Of a stretch of DNA of 64,000 nucleotides, positions 22,487 to 33,148 are shown piece by piece. This DNA is from Chelydra serpentina (Eukaryota; Chordata; Testudines; Chelydridae), in NCBI GenBank assembly GCA_037349315.1, contig JBAIAC010000003.1:13392501-13456500 (forward strand). Reading direction: 5' to 3'. The notes below the pieces were generated by a model. That model saw only the letters and a program-made list of their open reading frames with translations, was not told the origin of the DNA and searched no databases. Positions within the stretch are counted from its first letter, which is position 1. Each line of letters opens with the position of its first letter. Position numbers and translations under genes: made by a program.

Positions 22487-24163
22487 AATTTTAGAAGACG
22501 GTGTAAACAAATTTAAAAAAAACCCCACATTTTACTCTCGCAAAAAACCTGAGCACTCTGACTTAACATACAACCTGGCAAGTGCTCCAATATTATTATA
22601 AGGGCAAAAAGGATGTTTTCTGAGCTCAGTGGATGGATGAGCAAGTGTGTGGGAATGTATGCTGTACTCCATTCTGAAAATATCACCCTACAATTCTCAC
22701 CTTGATGTGTATTGTTCAATCCTTAGTGCATTTTGTTAACTAATCGGGCAGTAGCCAACCACTTGATCACACTGACTTTACACATGTAAACTTGTCATGG
22801 AAGTATTTATTGTGGAGATGATATGAAGTTTTTGCACCAAAGAGAAAAAGGTGCAAACTAAGCAAACTCATTTTGTTGCACAACATTGATTCTATGCAAA
22901 TAATTTTGTCACTGCAGCTGATTAAATAAGCGTTTCATAGGAAAAATCAACAGTTTCTATTTAGCCATATTGCAAACCCTTAAATGATCAAGAAGCATGA
23001 GATAATTTTTTAAAAATCTATTTTTGTATTTCTATTTTCTGAGCTTTTATGGTTGTTGGGTTACCATTTAAAAGCAACTAAGTATCACGCCATAACAGTG
23101 AGATACACCGCTATGCATTCACAGGAAAATCTCTAATGAAGGTTTTTTTTTTTCATGATTCACAAACAAAAGCGGACCTTGAATGAAAAGAGTGTAAAGA
23201 AGATTGGAAATGTTGACATTAAGAATCACCCAAATCTTTCATGACTCCTTCCTCCCTTTTTTAGTAGATTAAGGGTAGCTCAGAATAATAATTATAATTT
23301 TGATATAAGATTTATAATATTGAAATATAAAAATCTTAATGGTAAGATTAAGAGCTTTGGTAGCTATATAGTTAATGATTTATAATTGTGTGTACTGAAT
23401 GAATGCAGATGAGGTAACATTTAGGCCAAGGCCTTGCTGGTGTAAGTGTGGTTTTGCCAATTCTTCTTTTACATAGATTAGCAATTCTACTTAAAACGTT
23501 ACTGCTGACAGAACAACAGTAACATGTCGTGTTGGAAGATGTAAATAAAAGATACACAAACATGTAATGATAAATTTAAAAAGTTCCTTTTTTCCTGGGA
23601 AGACCCAGAGCAGGGTGATATAAAATGACATGACCCATAAACTGCACAACCAGAAGGAAAAAATATAGAAGTTGGGTAACTGAAGCTTGCACATACATTA
23701 TATAAGGGCTACCTAAATCCCAAAGGGTTGATGTGCTTTATGCCAGTTGGATAAAGATTAAGGAATCTGTAATGTGTAAAAGACCTAAGTGTACATGAGG
23801 CCAAACTGGAGAAACACCAGACCACAAACTGAAGGACAAGACCAAGGGATCAGAGAAGTCAACAGCTATCATGGAAGGTGGAAGAACATCCCGATGCCTC
23901 AGAATGTGGTAGTTTGGGCCCATTTACCAACTCTGCCTTATCTGGACATGTGTTTATGACAGACAGAGTGTCTGTTTAAGTGAGAGTTGTCATTTCTAAA
24001 ATTGTATAAATAAAGGCAAAAATTGATTAAGCCTAAATTGGGTAGACTTGTGACAGTTTCCTAACTCTTATCCCCAACAAGGTGTACTCCTGTTAGACTT
24101 TCAAATCTTCTTTTTCTGACACTAGGAGATCTAGAATATTTTTGAGTAATGGAAGCTGAGATT
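22487..24163. other. unassigned AT-rich DNA
   Basis: Very AT-rich at 22970-23400. 23700-24060 contains 'tgtataaataaaggcaaaa' and could be a decayed LTR, but I cannot set its edges. No gene. Confidence 0.35.
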
Positions 24164-24429
24164 CCCACTGTGATGGGTTGGGATCACAGAAACCTGCTTG
24201 GTGCTGCCACCTGGTGTGCCAAGGCTACTTCTGCCTCTGCTTCCCGGCCTTTTCCAGCTTGGGACTCCCGAATCCTGTCTGCTTTGAGCCAGATTCCCCT
24301 GATCTGCTGCAAACACAGACCCAGGTCCGAACCAAGTCCCCTAACAACTGTAAGGCTCCTTGAAGCTCTCTTGCCTTTGACACCCAGGTGCCCAACTCCC
24401 AAGGAGGTTCAAACCCTTAATAAATCCGT

Positions 24430-24460
24430 TTTACCCTGTATAAAGCTTATACAGGGTAAA
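24430..24460. repeat. 14-bp perfect hairpin inside solo LTR B
   Basis: TTTACCCTGTATAA and its exact reverse complement are separated by AGC. Confidence 0.9.
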
Positions 24461-24870
24461 CTCATAAATAGTTTGCCTTCTATTTCAAAGATAGAAAGAT
24501 ATGCACAGCTATTTGCCCCCCCAGCTACCAACTCGCACTCCAGGTAACTTAATAAGTAAAGAGTGATTTTAATAAGTACAGAAAGTAGGATTTAAGTGAT
24601 TCCAAGTAGTTACAGACAGAACAAAGTGAATTACTTAAGTAAAATAAAACACGCTCATCTATGTCTAATCAAACTCAACACAGATAAAAGCCTCACCAGC
24701 TTTAATTCTTTTCCTCTCACAGGCTGTAGAACTAGCCTGGGTCCAGCAATCGCTCCCATCCCCTATTGTCTTTGTCCTTTGTTCAGTCTCTTTCAGGTAT
24801 GTCCTTGGGGGATGAAGAGCCTCTCTCTTTAGCTAGCTGAAGACCCAAACGGAGGGGTCTTCCAAGGGCT

Positions 24871-24876
24871 TTTATA
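24871..24876 (-). promoter_or_regulatory. TATA box of solo LTR B
   Basis: TATAAA on the minus strand, in 'ggctataaaagccc'. Confidence 0.5.
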
Positions 24877-25370
24877 GCCTTTCTCCCACTCCCTGTGTAG
24901 CTTCATGTTGCCCTGGAGTTTTGGGATCACATGGGCAAGTCACCTGTCCATGCACCCTAACCAGTCCAACCAGTTGCATTCCTGACCAGGCCCAGATGTG
25001 GATTGGGGTCTGCACCTTCTTTTGTCTGTTAAGTGCTTGCACTTCATTTGCACATTCTTTTCTCCAGACCTGATCCCATGCTCTTACAAAGGCTATGTAT
25101 AAAACCAGCAAATATAAAACCAATATTCATAACTTCAACTACAACAATTATACATGCATACAAACAGGAGGAATAAATTCAGTAGGTCATAACTTTCACA
25201 GAGATATGTTACATAGCACTTGTAGCATAAAACATATTCCAGTTACGTATATACATTTATAAGCATCTCCCCATAAAGTCTTATGGGGTACACTGTCACA
25301 CCCACCAAAATCACTTGACTCTAGGAGTTGGGGATTAGGAAAACACTGAATTCATGAGACTAATGATGAA

Positions 25371-26850
25371 ATAGAATTGCAGGACTGGAACGGACCTTGA
25401 GAGGTCATCTAGTCCAGTCACCTGCACTCATGGCAGGATTAAGTATTATCAAGACAATCCCAGACAGGTGTTTGTCCAACCTGCTCTTAAAAATCTTCAA
25501 TGATGCCCAGGGAGGTTTTGGATTCTGCAATTTATTCCAGTGCTTAACTACTCTGACAGTTAAGACATGTTTTCTAATGTCCAACCTAAACTTTCCTTGC
25601 TGCAATTTAAGACCATTGCTTCTTGTCCTATACTCCAAGGTTAAGGAGAATAATATTTCTCCCTCCTTCTTGTAACTACCTTTTATGTACTTGAAAACTT
25701 ATGTCCCTTCTCAGTCTTCTCTTCTCCTGACTGAAAAAAATGGATTTCTTTAATCTTCCCTCATAGGTTATGTCTTCTAGACCTTTAATCATTTTTGTTG
25801 CTCTTCTCTGGACTTTTTCCAATTTGTCTACATCTTTCCAAAGATGTGGCACCCAGAACTGAACACAATACTCCAATTAAGGCCTAATCAATGGGGAGTA
25901 GAGTGGAAGAAATACTTCTTGTGTCTTGTATACAACACTCCTGTTAATACATCTTTTTCTTTTGGCAACAGTGTTACTGACTCATATTTAGCTTGTTATC
26001 CACTATGGCCCCCAGATCCCTTTTGGCAATCATTTCCCCATTATTTAGGTGTGCAACTGATGGATTGTTCCTTCCTAAGTGGAGTACTTTTGCATTTGTC
26101 CTTTTTGAATTTCATCCTATTTTCTTCAGACCATTTCTCCAGTTTGTCCAGATCATTGTAAATGTTAACCCTATCCTCAAACATTTATAACCTTTCCCAG
26201 CTTGGTATCATCCGCAACTGTGTACTCTCTATGCCATTATCTAAATAACTGAAAATATTGAACAGAACTGGACCCAGAACTGATCCCTGCAGGACCCCAC
26301 TCGTTCTGCCCTTCCAGCTTGACTGTGAACCACTGATATCTACTCTCTGGGAACGGTTTTCCCACTAGTTATGAACCCACCTTACAGTAGCTCCACTTAG
26401 GTTGTATTTCCCTAATTTGTTTATGAGAAGGACATGCAAGACTCTATTAAAAGCTTTACTAAAATCAAGATACCACTCCCCACCCCCATCCACAAGACTT
26501 GCTACCCTGTCAAAGGAAGCTATTAGGTTGGTTTGACATGATTTGTTCTTGACAAATCCCTCCTGACTATTATGTATCACTTTATTATCTTCTAGATGTT
26601 TGCAAATTGATTGCTTGATTATTTGCTCCATTATATTTTTGGGTACTGAAATTAAACTGGTCTTTAATTCCCCGGGTTGTCCTTGTTCTCCTTTTTATAG
26701 ATTGGCACAATTTGCCCCTTTGCAGTCTTCTAGAGTACAGGAGAGATTCCATGACTCTTCGAAGATCACCACTAATGGCTCAGATATCTCCTCAGTCAGC
26801 TCGTTGAGTATTCTAAGATGCATTTAATCAGAAATTGGAGCGTTGATCCT
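25371..26850 (-). mobile_element. 5'-truncated CR1 LINE
   Basis: A minus-strand CR1 of about 1.5 kb. Its 3' end is at 25371 (reverse of 'gaccttgagaggtcatctag'). Moving upstream, 25676-25876 encodes the C-terminal ORF2 segment '[19 protein letters not shown]'. 26365-26631 encodes RT with 'YLDFSKAFNRV' around the catalytic Asp. Frameshifts separate the pieces, and the element stops near 26850 before the endonuclease. The 3'-anchored truncation is typical of target-primed insertion. Dead copy. Confidence 0.9.
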
Positions 26851-27122
26851 TAAAAACCTAAACCAATGTCTGCAAGTGTTGATTGTCAAAGTACTTCACT
26901 AGTGTGAAGCAACTCTAAGCACTTACCAAAATACACCTGGCATATAATTACAGAAAGATAGAAAATGGCTCCATGCACTTTCCTCTGTAATCTTAAATGC
27001 AAATCTTTGAATATGTTGCCTCTAACATGTTATAGCCACAGGGAATGTCCAAAGACTATTGTATCAACAGACATATTATATGGATCTGTATGGGCTAGGG
27101 ATTGTATTCTAGCTCCTGGGAG

Positions 27123-27751
27123 TGTTATAGGAGTTTCCTACAGGAAATAACATCACTGGGGGGGTAATTACCTGCCCCGGGATTTGCATTAACAGGTCTG
27201 GAAAAGCCTTGCCCCTTGGGGGAAATCTCATTAGACTAGTTTGACCTGGTTCCAGTTCTTCATGTGCCTGTCTCTTGAAACGATATAAATGACAGGCCTG
27301 ATGTGGGGAGAGGTCACAGGCACTCTTTCCAAGAGCTGCCTGCCATGAGACTGTGACCCGAGGGGCCAGCCTGGCAAGAGGACCTGAAGTAGCTAAAACC
27401 TGCCAAGGTCTCCATGTGGAAAATGGCTGACACCTGGAAAGCTACACCTGTGTACAAGCGGTTTGTCGTTTTTAAGATACGTTTCCCCTCTAATGATTTT
27501 GCTCTGAATAAATAGTACTTTGCGTTCTCAAGGCTGGCTGGTCGCTGGCTAACCCTGTCACTGCCCCTGAGTGATGGCAGGTGCTGAACGAAAGACCTGC
27601 AGAGGTGATCCCAGTGAATTGCAGCCTGGATTCACAGAGTTATGGGACTCCTGTCCTACGAGAGGTGACAGCTGGAGGCCTGAGACCTAAGTGGGGTGCC
27701 TTGTAGAGGCCAGGAAAGGGTCAGAGGTGCAGTTACCTCAGGAGTATGACA
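27123..27751 (+). mobile_element. probable solo LTR C
   Basis: A TATA box (GATATAAAT, 27282-27290) and an AATAAA signal (27508-27513) about 220 bp apart, followed by a GC-balanced tail ending GTATGACA, fit a U3-R-U5 layout. A TG start at 27123 is my best guess. No target duplication is seen, so the edges are uncertain. Confidence 0.5.
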
Positions 27752-29380
27752 GTGACTACTCCATTATCTTTGTATAACCCTCCCCCCAACCAGGCAAATA
27801 CTGGAAGGCCTAAGGCGCCTACTCTACAGGTGAACAGATGAGTCAGAGCTACATCATTCCCTCTGTTTGGAATGAAGGGGAGAGTAGTAGAAGAAACCCT
27901 TCCTCAATGAGTCACAGGGATGGGGGACGGGGCACCCTCTTTCTCCCACCTCCATGGAAGCCTCCTTGTCTGAGCGGCAATTAGTCTGGCTTCTGTGAGC
28001 TCAGTGGGAGTGGGGAAGTTAGGCGGGGGGTTCTGACTGGGCTACTTTAGGCAGAGCTATACAATCTAAATGGTCTCCTTTTCTATTTCTGTATGTATTG
28101 ATGCCATTCTTAGTAATTATTTATACAACACCAGAAATGAACAGTGCTCATGATCAGTGTTGCCGTTCAGGATATTGCATTCGCATTTGAAATGGACGAG
28201 GCACTTTGCAAACACAGTGGGAGGGACAGTGTCTGACACAAGGAGCACGTGGTCTAAGGCAGGACCCACAAGAAAGGCTTGTGCAAGATGCTAGCATGCC
28301 TGCCCCAAAGCGGTTACACTATTTATGCCCGCTGGTCCCAGACTGAATAATAGGATCACACAGAAGAGTGGTTTGGATGGGTCGATGGTCTTCCTCCAAA
28401 GGCTTGCCGGCCATTGGAATAGCTATACTGGGAAAGCACTCCTAAGGAAGATCTGGCCAATATTTAGGCTCTTATCCTGCTGCCCAGCACCATAGTGCCT
28501 TCCATGTAAAATCAACAGCAATAATGAGGTCCCTATACAGCCAGCAACTCCTGTTAGCTGATCCTCAGTTATCACAGTCTCCTCTTTAGCCTTCCTGGAT
28601 ATAGGGAACAATTTGGTTCCAATTCACCGTTCCTTGCCCTGCTCCTGTGGCATTTATCCACAGTTGGGCACAGTTAAGGGAAAAGTGGGTGTACAAAGCT
28701 ATCATTCTCATTTGGTAGTATAATATGCTTATGTTACAACTATACAGGCTGCAGGGCAATCATGAATTCATGGCCCTTCATCTTTAATCAGGAAGGAAAT
28801 AGTGGTGGTAATAACAATGATAAAAGGACTGTAAATTAATTCCAAAGCATGGGTAGAGCATGTCATCAGAGAGAAAATAATTCGTAATGTTTTTGATCAG
28901 TCTGGATGTTGTAATCTAATAAACTGGCACGGCATTATGCAATTGTAAATGAAAGTGCTAAAAGCGAACTTTGCAAATTGCTTCTAATCCTATACATTGT
29001 AGTGCACTCAGCGCCCCATTAACACATTAAGTCAATGGGTTGTTAATTCGTGGCATAATGAGTTGCTGGATAGTTTCTGATCTTTAAAAAGTTTCTAATG
29101 AGCTGGGTTGCTATCAAAAAGAAAATTGGAATTAATGAATAATACAATGACTAAATGTAAAGTAATGGGTTTGAAATGCACTCACAAGTGCTTTCATCTA
29201 AGGTGAGTAATTGGTGCTCATTTATAGCACAGGCTAGCTTTAGTAGCAGCACGTTAACTGCACCACCATAAGTGAAGCATTGGGCCTCAAAACTACCCGT
29301 GACACTCCTTCAGCCCTTGGGAAGATGTGCCTGATGCTGCACGCGTGCGTCTACGCCGCTTCGCTGGCCAGCAGGGGTGG
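27752..29380. other. unassigned DNA with candidate conserved non-coding segment
   Basis: 28840-29200 is repeat-free, AT-rich and packed with TAAT/ATTA words. The rest is unassigned. No coding signal. Confidence 0.3.
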
Positions 29381-30540
29381 CAGGTTTGTAGAAATTTTGG
29401 TGGTGCCCAGAACCTGCCCAAACTCTGCCCCCGCAAACTCCGTCCCCCACCTGCCTAAGGCTCTGGGAGGGAGTTTGGGTGGGGGAGAGGTCTGGGGTGC
29501 AGGCCCTGGGCTAGGGCAGGGGATTGGGGTGCAGAAGGGGTATAGGGTGCAGGCCGAGGGAGGGGGTGCAGGCTCTGGGAGGGAGTTTTGGGGGGCAGGA
29601 TGGGTTTGGGGTGTGTCTGGGGATGAGAGGTTTGGGATGTTGGAGGGGGCTATGGCAGAAGGCTGGGGTGTGGGGTGAGGGCTGTGGATTGGGGCTGGGG
29701 ATGAGGGATTCATGATGCAGGGGGGGCTCAGAGTTGGGGCAGAGGGTTTGGGTGCAGGGGGATGAGGGCTCTGGCTGGAGATGAGGGGTTTGGGATGTTG
29801 GAGGGGCTCAGGGCTAGGGTTGAGGGTGCAGTGGGGGGGTGAAAGCTCTGGTTCAGGGTGCGGGCTCCGGGGTGGGGCAGGGCTGGGACCAGAGAGGAGG
29901 ACTCCCCCCAGCCCTTTCCCCACCAGCAGCAGCGAGCTCTGGGTCCCCCTCTACCCCCCACCCCCCCCAGCACATTCTGGGGGTGGGGCATGGGGCAGGA
30001 GTGGTGGCTGTGTGGAGGGGGGTGCAGATCACAGAGTCAAACACTCACCAAAGCCCCAGCAGCTGCTCAGGTGAGTGAGGTCCACTGGGATCAGATCTCC
30101 CGCTGTAAGTCCCCTCGGGGTCTCCACCTGGTGGGTGCTGGGGGAGGGGAGGACAAGCACCTGTGTGCCTCCTCCCCCTCCCACCGAGTGCCTCAGCCTG
30201 CTGCCAGCATCTCTTGTTGCCATAGGAGCAGCCGGCAGCAGGTGCAGTCAGGGGAGAGCCCAGAGCCGCTTTTAATGCGGCAGGGACGCTCTGGGGCCAC
30301 ATGGGGAGGGGCTGGCGGGCGGGGGGGGGGGGGACGACACCTGCGGGGGAGCCGGCAGGCGGGACTGGGGTCCACTCCAGGCAGGGCCGGGGGAGAGACC
30401 CAGCTCCAAATATTGGTGGAGCAGGGCCCCTGGCTCTGAGTATTCCTGGAGCATGGGCACCATCAGCCTATGCTGGCCAGTGTAGAAGGTGGGAGGGCCA
30501 CAGCCCCGCCTGCCAACCCTGCCCCTTTTTGGATTGGCTA
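29381..30540. repeat. G-rich minisatellite block in a dispersed repeat
   Basis: Plus-strand G runs dominate 29460-30060. Words such as 'gaggtttgggatgttggagg' (about 29627), 'gatgagggattcatgatgca' (29701) and 'gaggggtttgggatgttgga' (29783) recur at about 78-bp spacing. The flanks ('gaaattttggtggtgcccag' at about 29392 and 'ccaaatattggtggagcagg' at about 30407) look like the ends of a larger repeat. Several frames of 80-190 codons cross it on both strands but encode only Pro/Gly/Ser-rich low complexity. Confidence 0.7.
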
Positions 30541-30648
30541 GCACCACAACAGGCAGTTATATGCGTATATAAAGAGACTGCAAAGCCACATCCCCTGGTA
30601 CCTAGGTAGCTGTGCAGAGGCAAAGATGAGAACAATTTTGAGGTTTTA

Positions 30649-30774
30649 AGTATCAGAGGGGTTGCTGTATTAATCTGGATCTGTAGATGCATCCGACAAA
30701 GTGGGTATTCACGCACAAAAGCTTATGCTTCAACATGTCTGTTAGTCTATAGGGTGCCACAGGACTCTTTGTAG
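30649..30774. mobile_element. Penelope-like tail, inverted arrangement
   Basis: The first part, 'tatcagaggggttgctgtat' to 'ggatctgta', is in the same orientation as at 54456. After a joint near 30685 the sequence switches to the opposite strand: 'gatgcatccgac', 'gtgggtattcacgcac', then 'cttatgcttcaac' and 'ggtgccacaggactctttg'. The two halves of one terminal sequence therefore face each other. Confidence 0.8.
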
Positions 30775-31802
30775 CTTCTTTGAGGTGTTAGAATCTTTCA
30801 GTCTGCACCCGAGTGAAACAGACCACCTGTAACTTTCAAAATAGTAGCCCAATGGTTAGGAAACTGCTGGGGGATGAGAGAGCCAGGGTCCAATCCCTGC
30901 TCTGCTGGATTTAGAAAAGGAACTCAAACCTGGTTCTTATACATCCCCACTGAATGCCCTACCCCTAGGCTATGGTTTCTCTGGCTTTGACGAATAATTC
31001 CAGCCTGGACCCAAGAATGTTCCCAGTGAATGTCTTGTTGAAACTGATAAATTTCTACAAAAAACTGTTTTGTCAAAAAAAATCCTGACCAGCTCTAGCT
31101 ACTCCCCTCCCTATGTTGCATAATCACACACAAAACAGGCATAGCCTGCCCCTTCATTACAGATTAATTGGGTTTCATAACCTGAGCAACATTCTCTTCT
31201 TATGAGCAACAAGAGTGGGGTTCAGGTTCGCACTGACTGCACTATACTACTTTGTGAAGCACCAGCAGGGTGTTCAGTGCTGCGTAAGACATGAACCACA
31301 GACCGCTCTTATCCTGAAGAGTTTACAGTCCAAGGTCCCAGTCCCTGGGCTTGTTCCAAATGAACATGTCCACTGAATTCAGTGGGTCTCAGGGTGAGTG
31401 CAGGGGGTTTGCTCACACAGACTGGATTATGCATCATTCACTAAGATTTTTAAGATTTTTCTACTTGTTTGATATTATTCAGTAAATACATTATTCAGTG
31501 AATTTTGCAGTAATCAAATTATTGAACATTTTTATGCATTCATCCAACTTTAATAATAAACAACAAAACCACTTTAAACAAAAACAAATCTAACTTATTT
31601 ATATTTTGGGGGGGCAAAAAGTACTCAGATCTGTTACTACAGCAGGAACTGTAGAAACTGCCATATTTAAGCTTGAAGTACAATATTTTTCATCATAAAC
31701 ACAATTTTCTAATTGGCCACAACTAAAGCTATTTGAAAAGTGTAATTTGGTTTTTCCTGGAAAACGCTGACATTTCAAAATTAACTTTTGTTCCAAATTG
31801 GA
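30775..31802. other. mixed old repeat fragments
   Basis: 30840-30995 has a tRNA-like arm ('cccaatggttaggaaactgc'). 31000-31110 is a TTTTGTCAAAAA-type fragment ending 'gaccagctctagct'. 31240-31340 resembles an old LINE 3' piece. 31430-31610 is AT-rich single-copy DNA. Confidence 0.4.
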
Positions 31803-32330
31803 ATATAGAATATCAGGGTTGGAAGGGACCTTAGGAGGTCATTTAGTCCAATCCCCTGCTCAAAACAGGACCAATCCCCAATTTTTGCCCTAGATCCCTA
31901 CATGGCCCCCTCAAGGATTGAACTTACAACCCTGGGTTTAGCAGACCAGTGAGCTATCCCTCCCCCCATCAACATCAACTCTAACATTTTCACAAAATGA
32001 AAAATTCCCAAATGTTTCAACTCAAAATTTCAAAACAGAGTCTATACTTTCTGTTGAAACTAAGTAACGCAATATGTCAAAACACTATTTAGTTTTGAAA
32101 CAACACTTCAAAATGAAATTTTTATTTAAACTTGACATTTTTCCTTTCAACATGTAATTTCAAATTGACAAGAAAAAACTTTCATTTAAAAGTCAATTCC
32201 AAATGATTTTTTATTCTCCCTATTAGAAATTTGAAAAATTAAGTCAATCTTTTAACTAAACCACAATTTCCAATGGGATCTCTTCTATGCAAAATATTTT
32301 GACTAGCTCTAGTTACCCCTCTCCCCCATT
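31740..32330. repeat. AT-rich TTTTGAAA-type dispersed repeat, split by a SINE
   Basis: Runs of 'caaaatttcaaaac' and 'ttttgaaacaac' type fill both sides of the SINE at 31803-31967 and end at 'ttttgactagctctagtt'. The same ending is seen at 31085. It looks like a non-autonomous DNA element in which the SINE inserted. Confidence 0.5.
31803..31967 (-). repeat. tortoise-type tRNA SINE with CR1-like tail, copy 1
   Basis: On the minus strand there is a tRNA-like head ('gatagctcactggtctgc', B-box region 'aagttcaatcc'), a body with 'agggcaaaaattggggattg', and a tail 'aaggtcccttccaaccctga' that matches the CR1 3' end. About 10 bp of the head are missing relative to the copies at 48169 and 57376. Confidence 0.9.
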
Positions 32331-33064
32331 TTTTAAAGAAAGTGCAGGCCAAACATTTTCCCTTGTAGTCCCTTTCCTGAATTTGGTTTAGTTCAAAAAA
32401 TCTTGTTAACATCTTCTAGCCATTTCTGGGTACTGCTTGTATAAAAATATAATATCATTTTCCTATATTTGTAATCAGAACAGTTGCAGTAACGCAGCAA
32501 TTGCTGGATGGATTTAATCAATCTGGGCTTGTTTGAAAGAACTCACAAAGAATTAAAGAGTTCTCTAAACTTTCAATAGTGTCCACTAATCTTAGGCCTT
32601 GTTGAAAAACCAACCAATATAAAATGGATACCTAGACATATTTGAAAGGGATAATGAGCCCTTAGAAATCAGTGCTGTAGGCCATGAATGTGGTGAAATG
32701 GTTAGTAATATTACAAATATTAGGGATGAAATCCTGGCCCCATTGAAATCAATGGCAAAACTCATTGAATTCAATAGAGGCAAAATTTCAACTTATATTT
32801 GAAATTTTGCCTCTATAATATAGTACAAATCTATTGCCTGTTTCAGGGCATAAATAGATCACCGGCAGGGCTCCTCTTGTGAGACAATATTGTTCAAGTA
32901 TGTGTATTTTAGTGTGGGATTTCAAAAGCACCCAGCAATGTTCTGATTCCGCCACCTTTTAAGTCAGTAGTACAACTCCCAGTGATATCAATGGCAGAAG
33001 GGTTAGTCTAACACTGAGCATTGTTGAGCATTCCACCCTCTAACGCATCTGGCATTGGTTCCTG
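32331..33064. other. unassigned DNA
   Basis: AT-rich, no gene. Contains the strong hairpin listed at 32774-32816. Confidence 0.4.
32774..32816. repeat. 18-bp perfect hairpin
   Basis: ATAGAGGCAAAATTTCAA at 32774-32791 is exactly reverse-complemented at 32799-32816 across the 7-nt loop CTTATAT. Confidence 0.95.
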
Positions 33065-33148
33065 AACCCCAGATCCTCAAAGGTATTTAGGTGCCTCTCT
33101 GAATTCAGTGGGAGTTAGTGCCTAAATACCTTTGAGGCTCTGAGCCTA
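33065..33148. repeat. small palindromic element
   Basis: CCTCAAAGGTATTTAGG and its exact reverse complement are separated by about 35 bp that include 'gaattcagtgggagttag'. Best copy of the family at 3095 and 9370. Confidence 0.8.

Larger units (their letters stand above)
24169..25300 (-). mobile_element. solo LTR B
   Basis: 1132 bp running TGTGATGGGT to ACTGTCACA, bracketed by the 5-bp duplication CCCAC (24164-24168 and 25301-25305). The reverse of TTTATA at 24871-24876 gives TATAAA, suggesting that transcription ran on the minus strand. No internal retroviral frames. Confidence 0.85.

Noticed and set aside
23700..24060. A further LTR upstream of solo LTR B
   Set aside because: A TATAAATAAA-like word is present, but no termini or target duplication could be set.
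24149..24547. 132-codon plus frame with Cys residues
   Set aside because: It falls within solo LTR B, and LTRs of this type do not encode proteins there.
29351..29923. 190-codon minus frame and several other long frames in the G-rich block
   Set aside because: Pro/Ser/Gly low complexity caused by the G-run minisatellite; frames exist on both strands.
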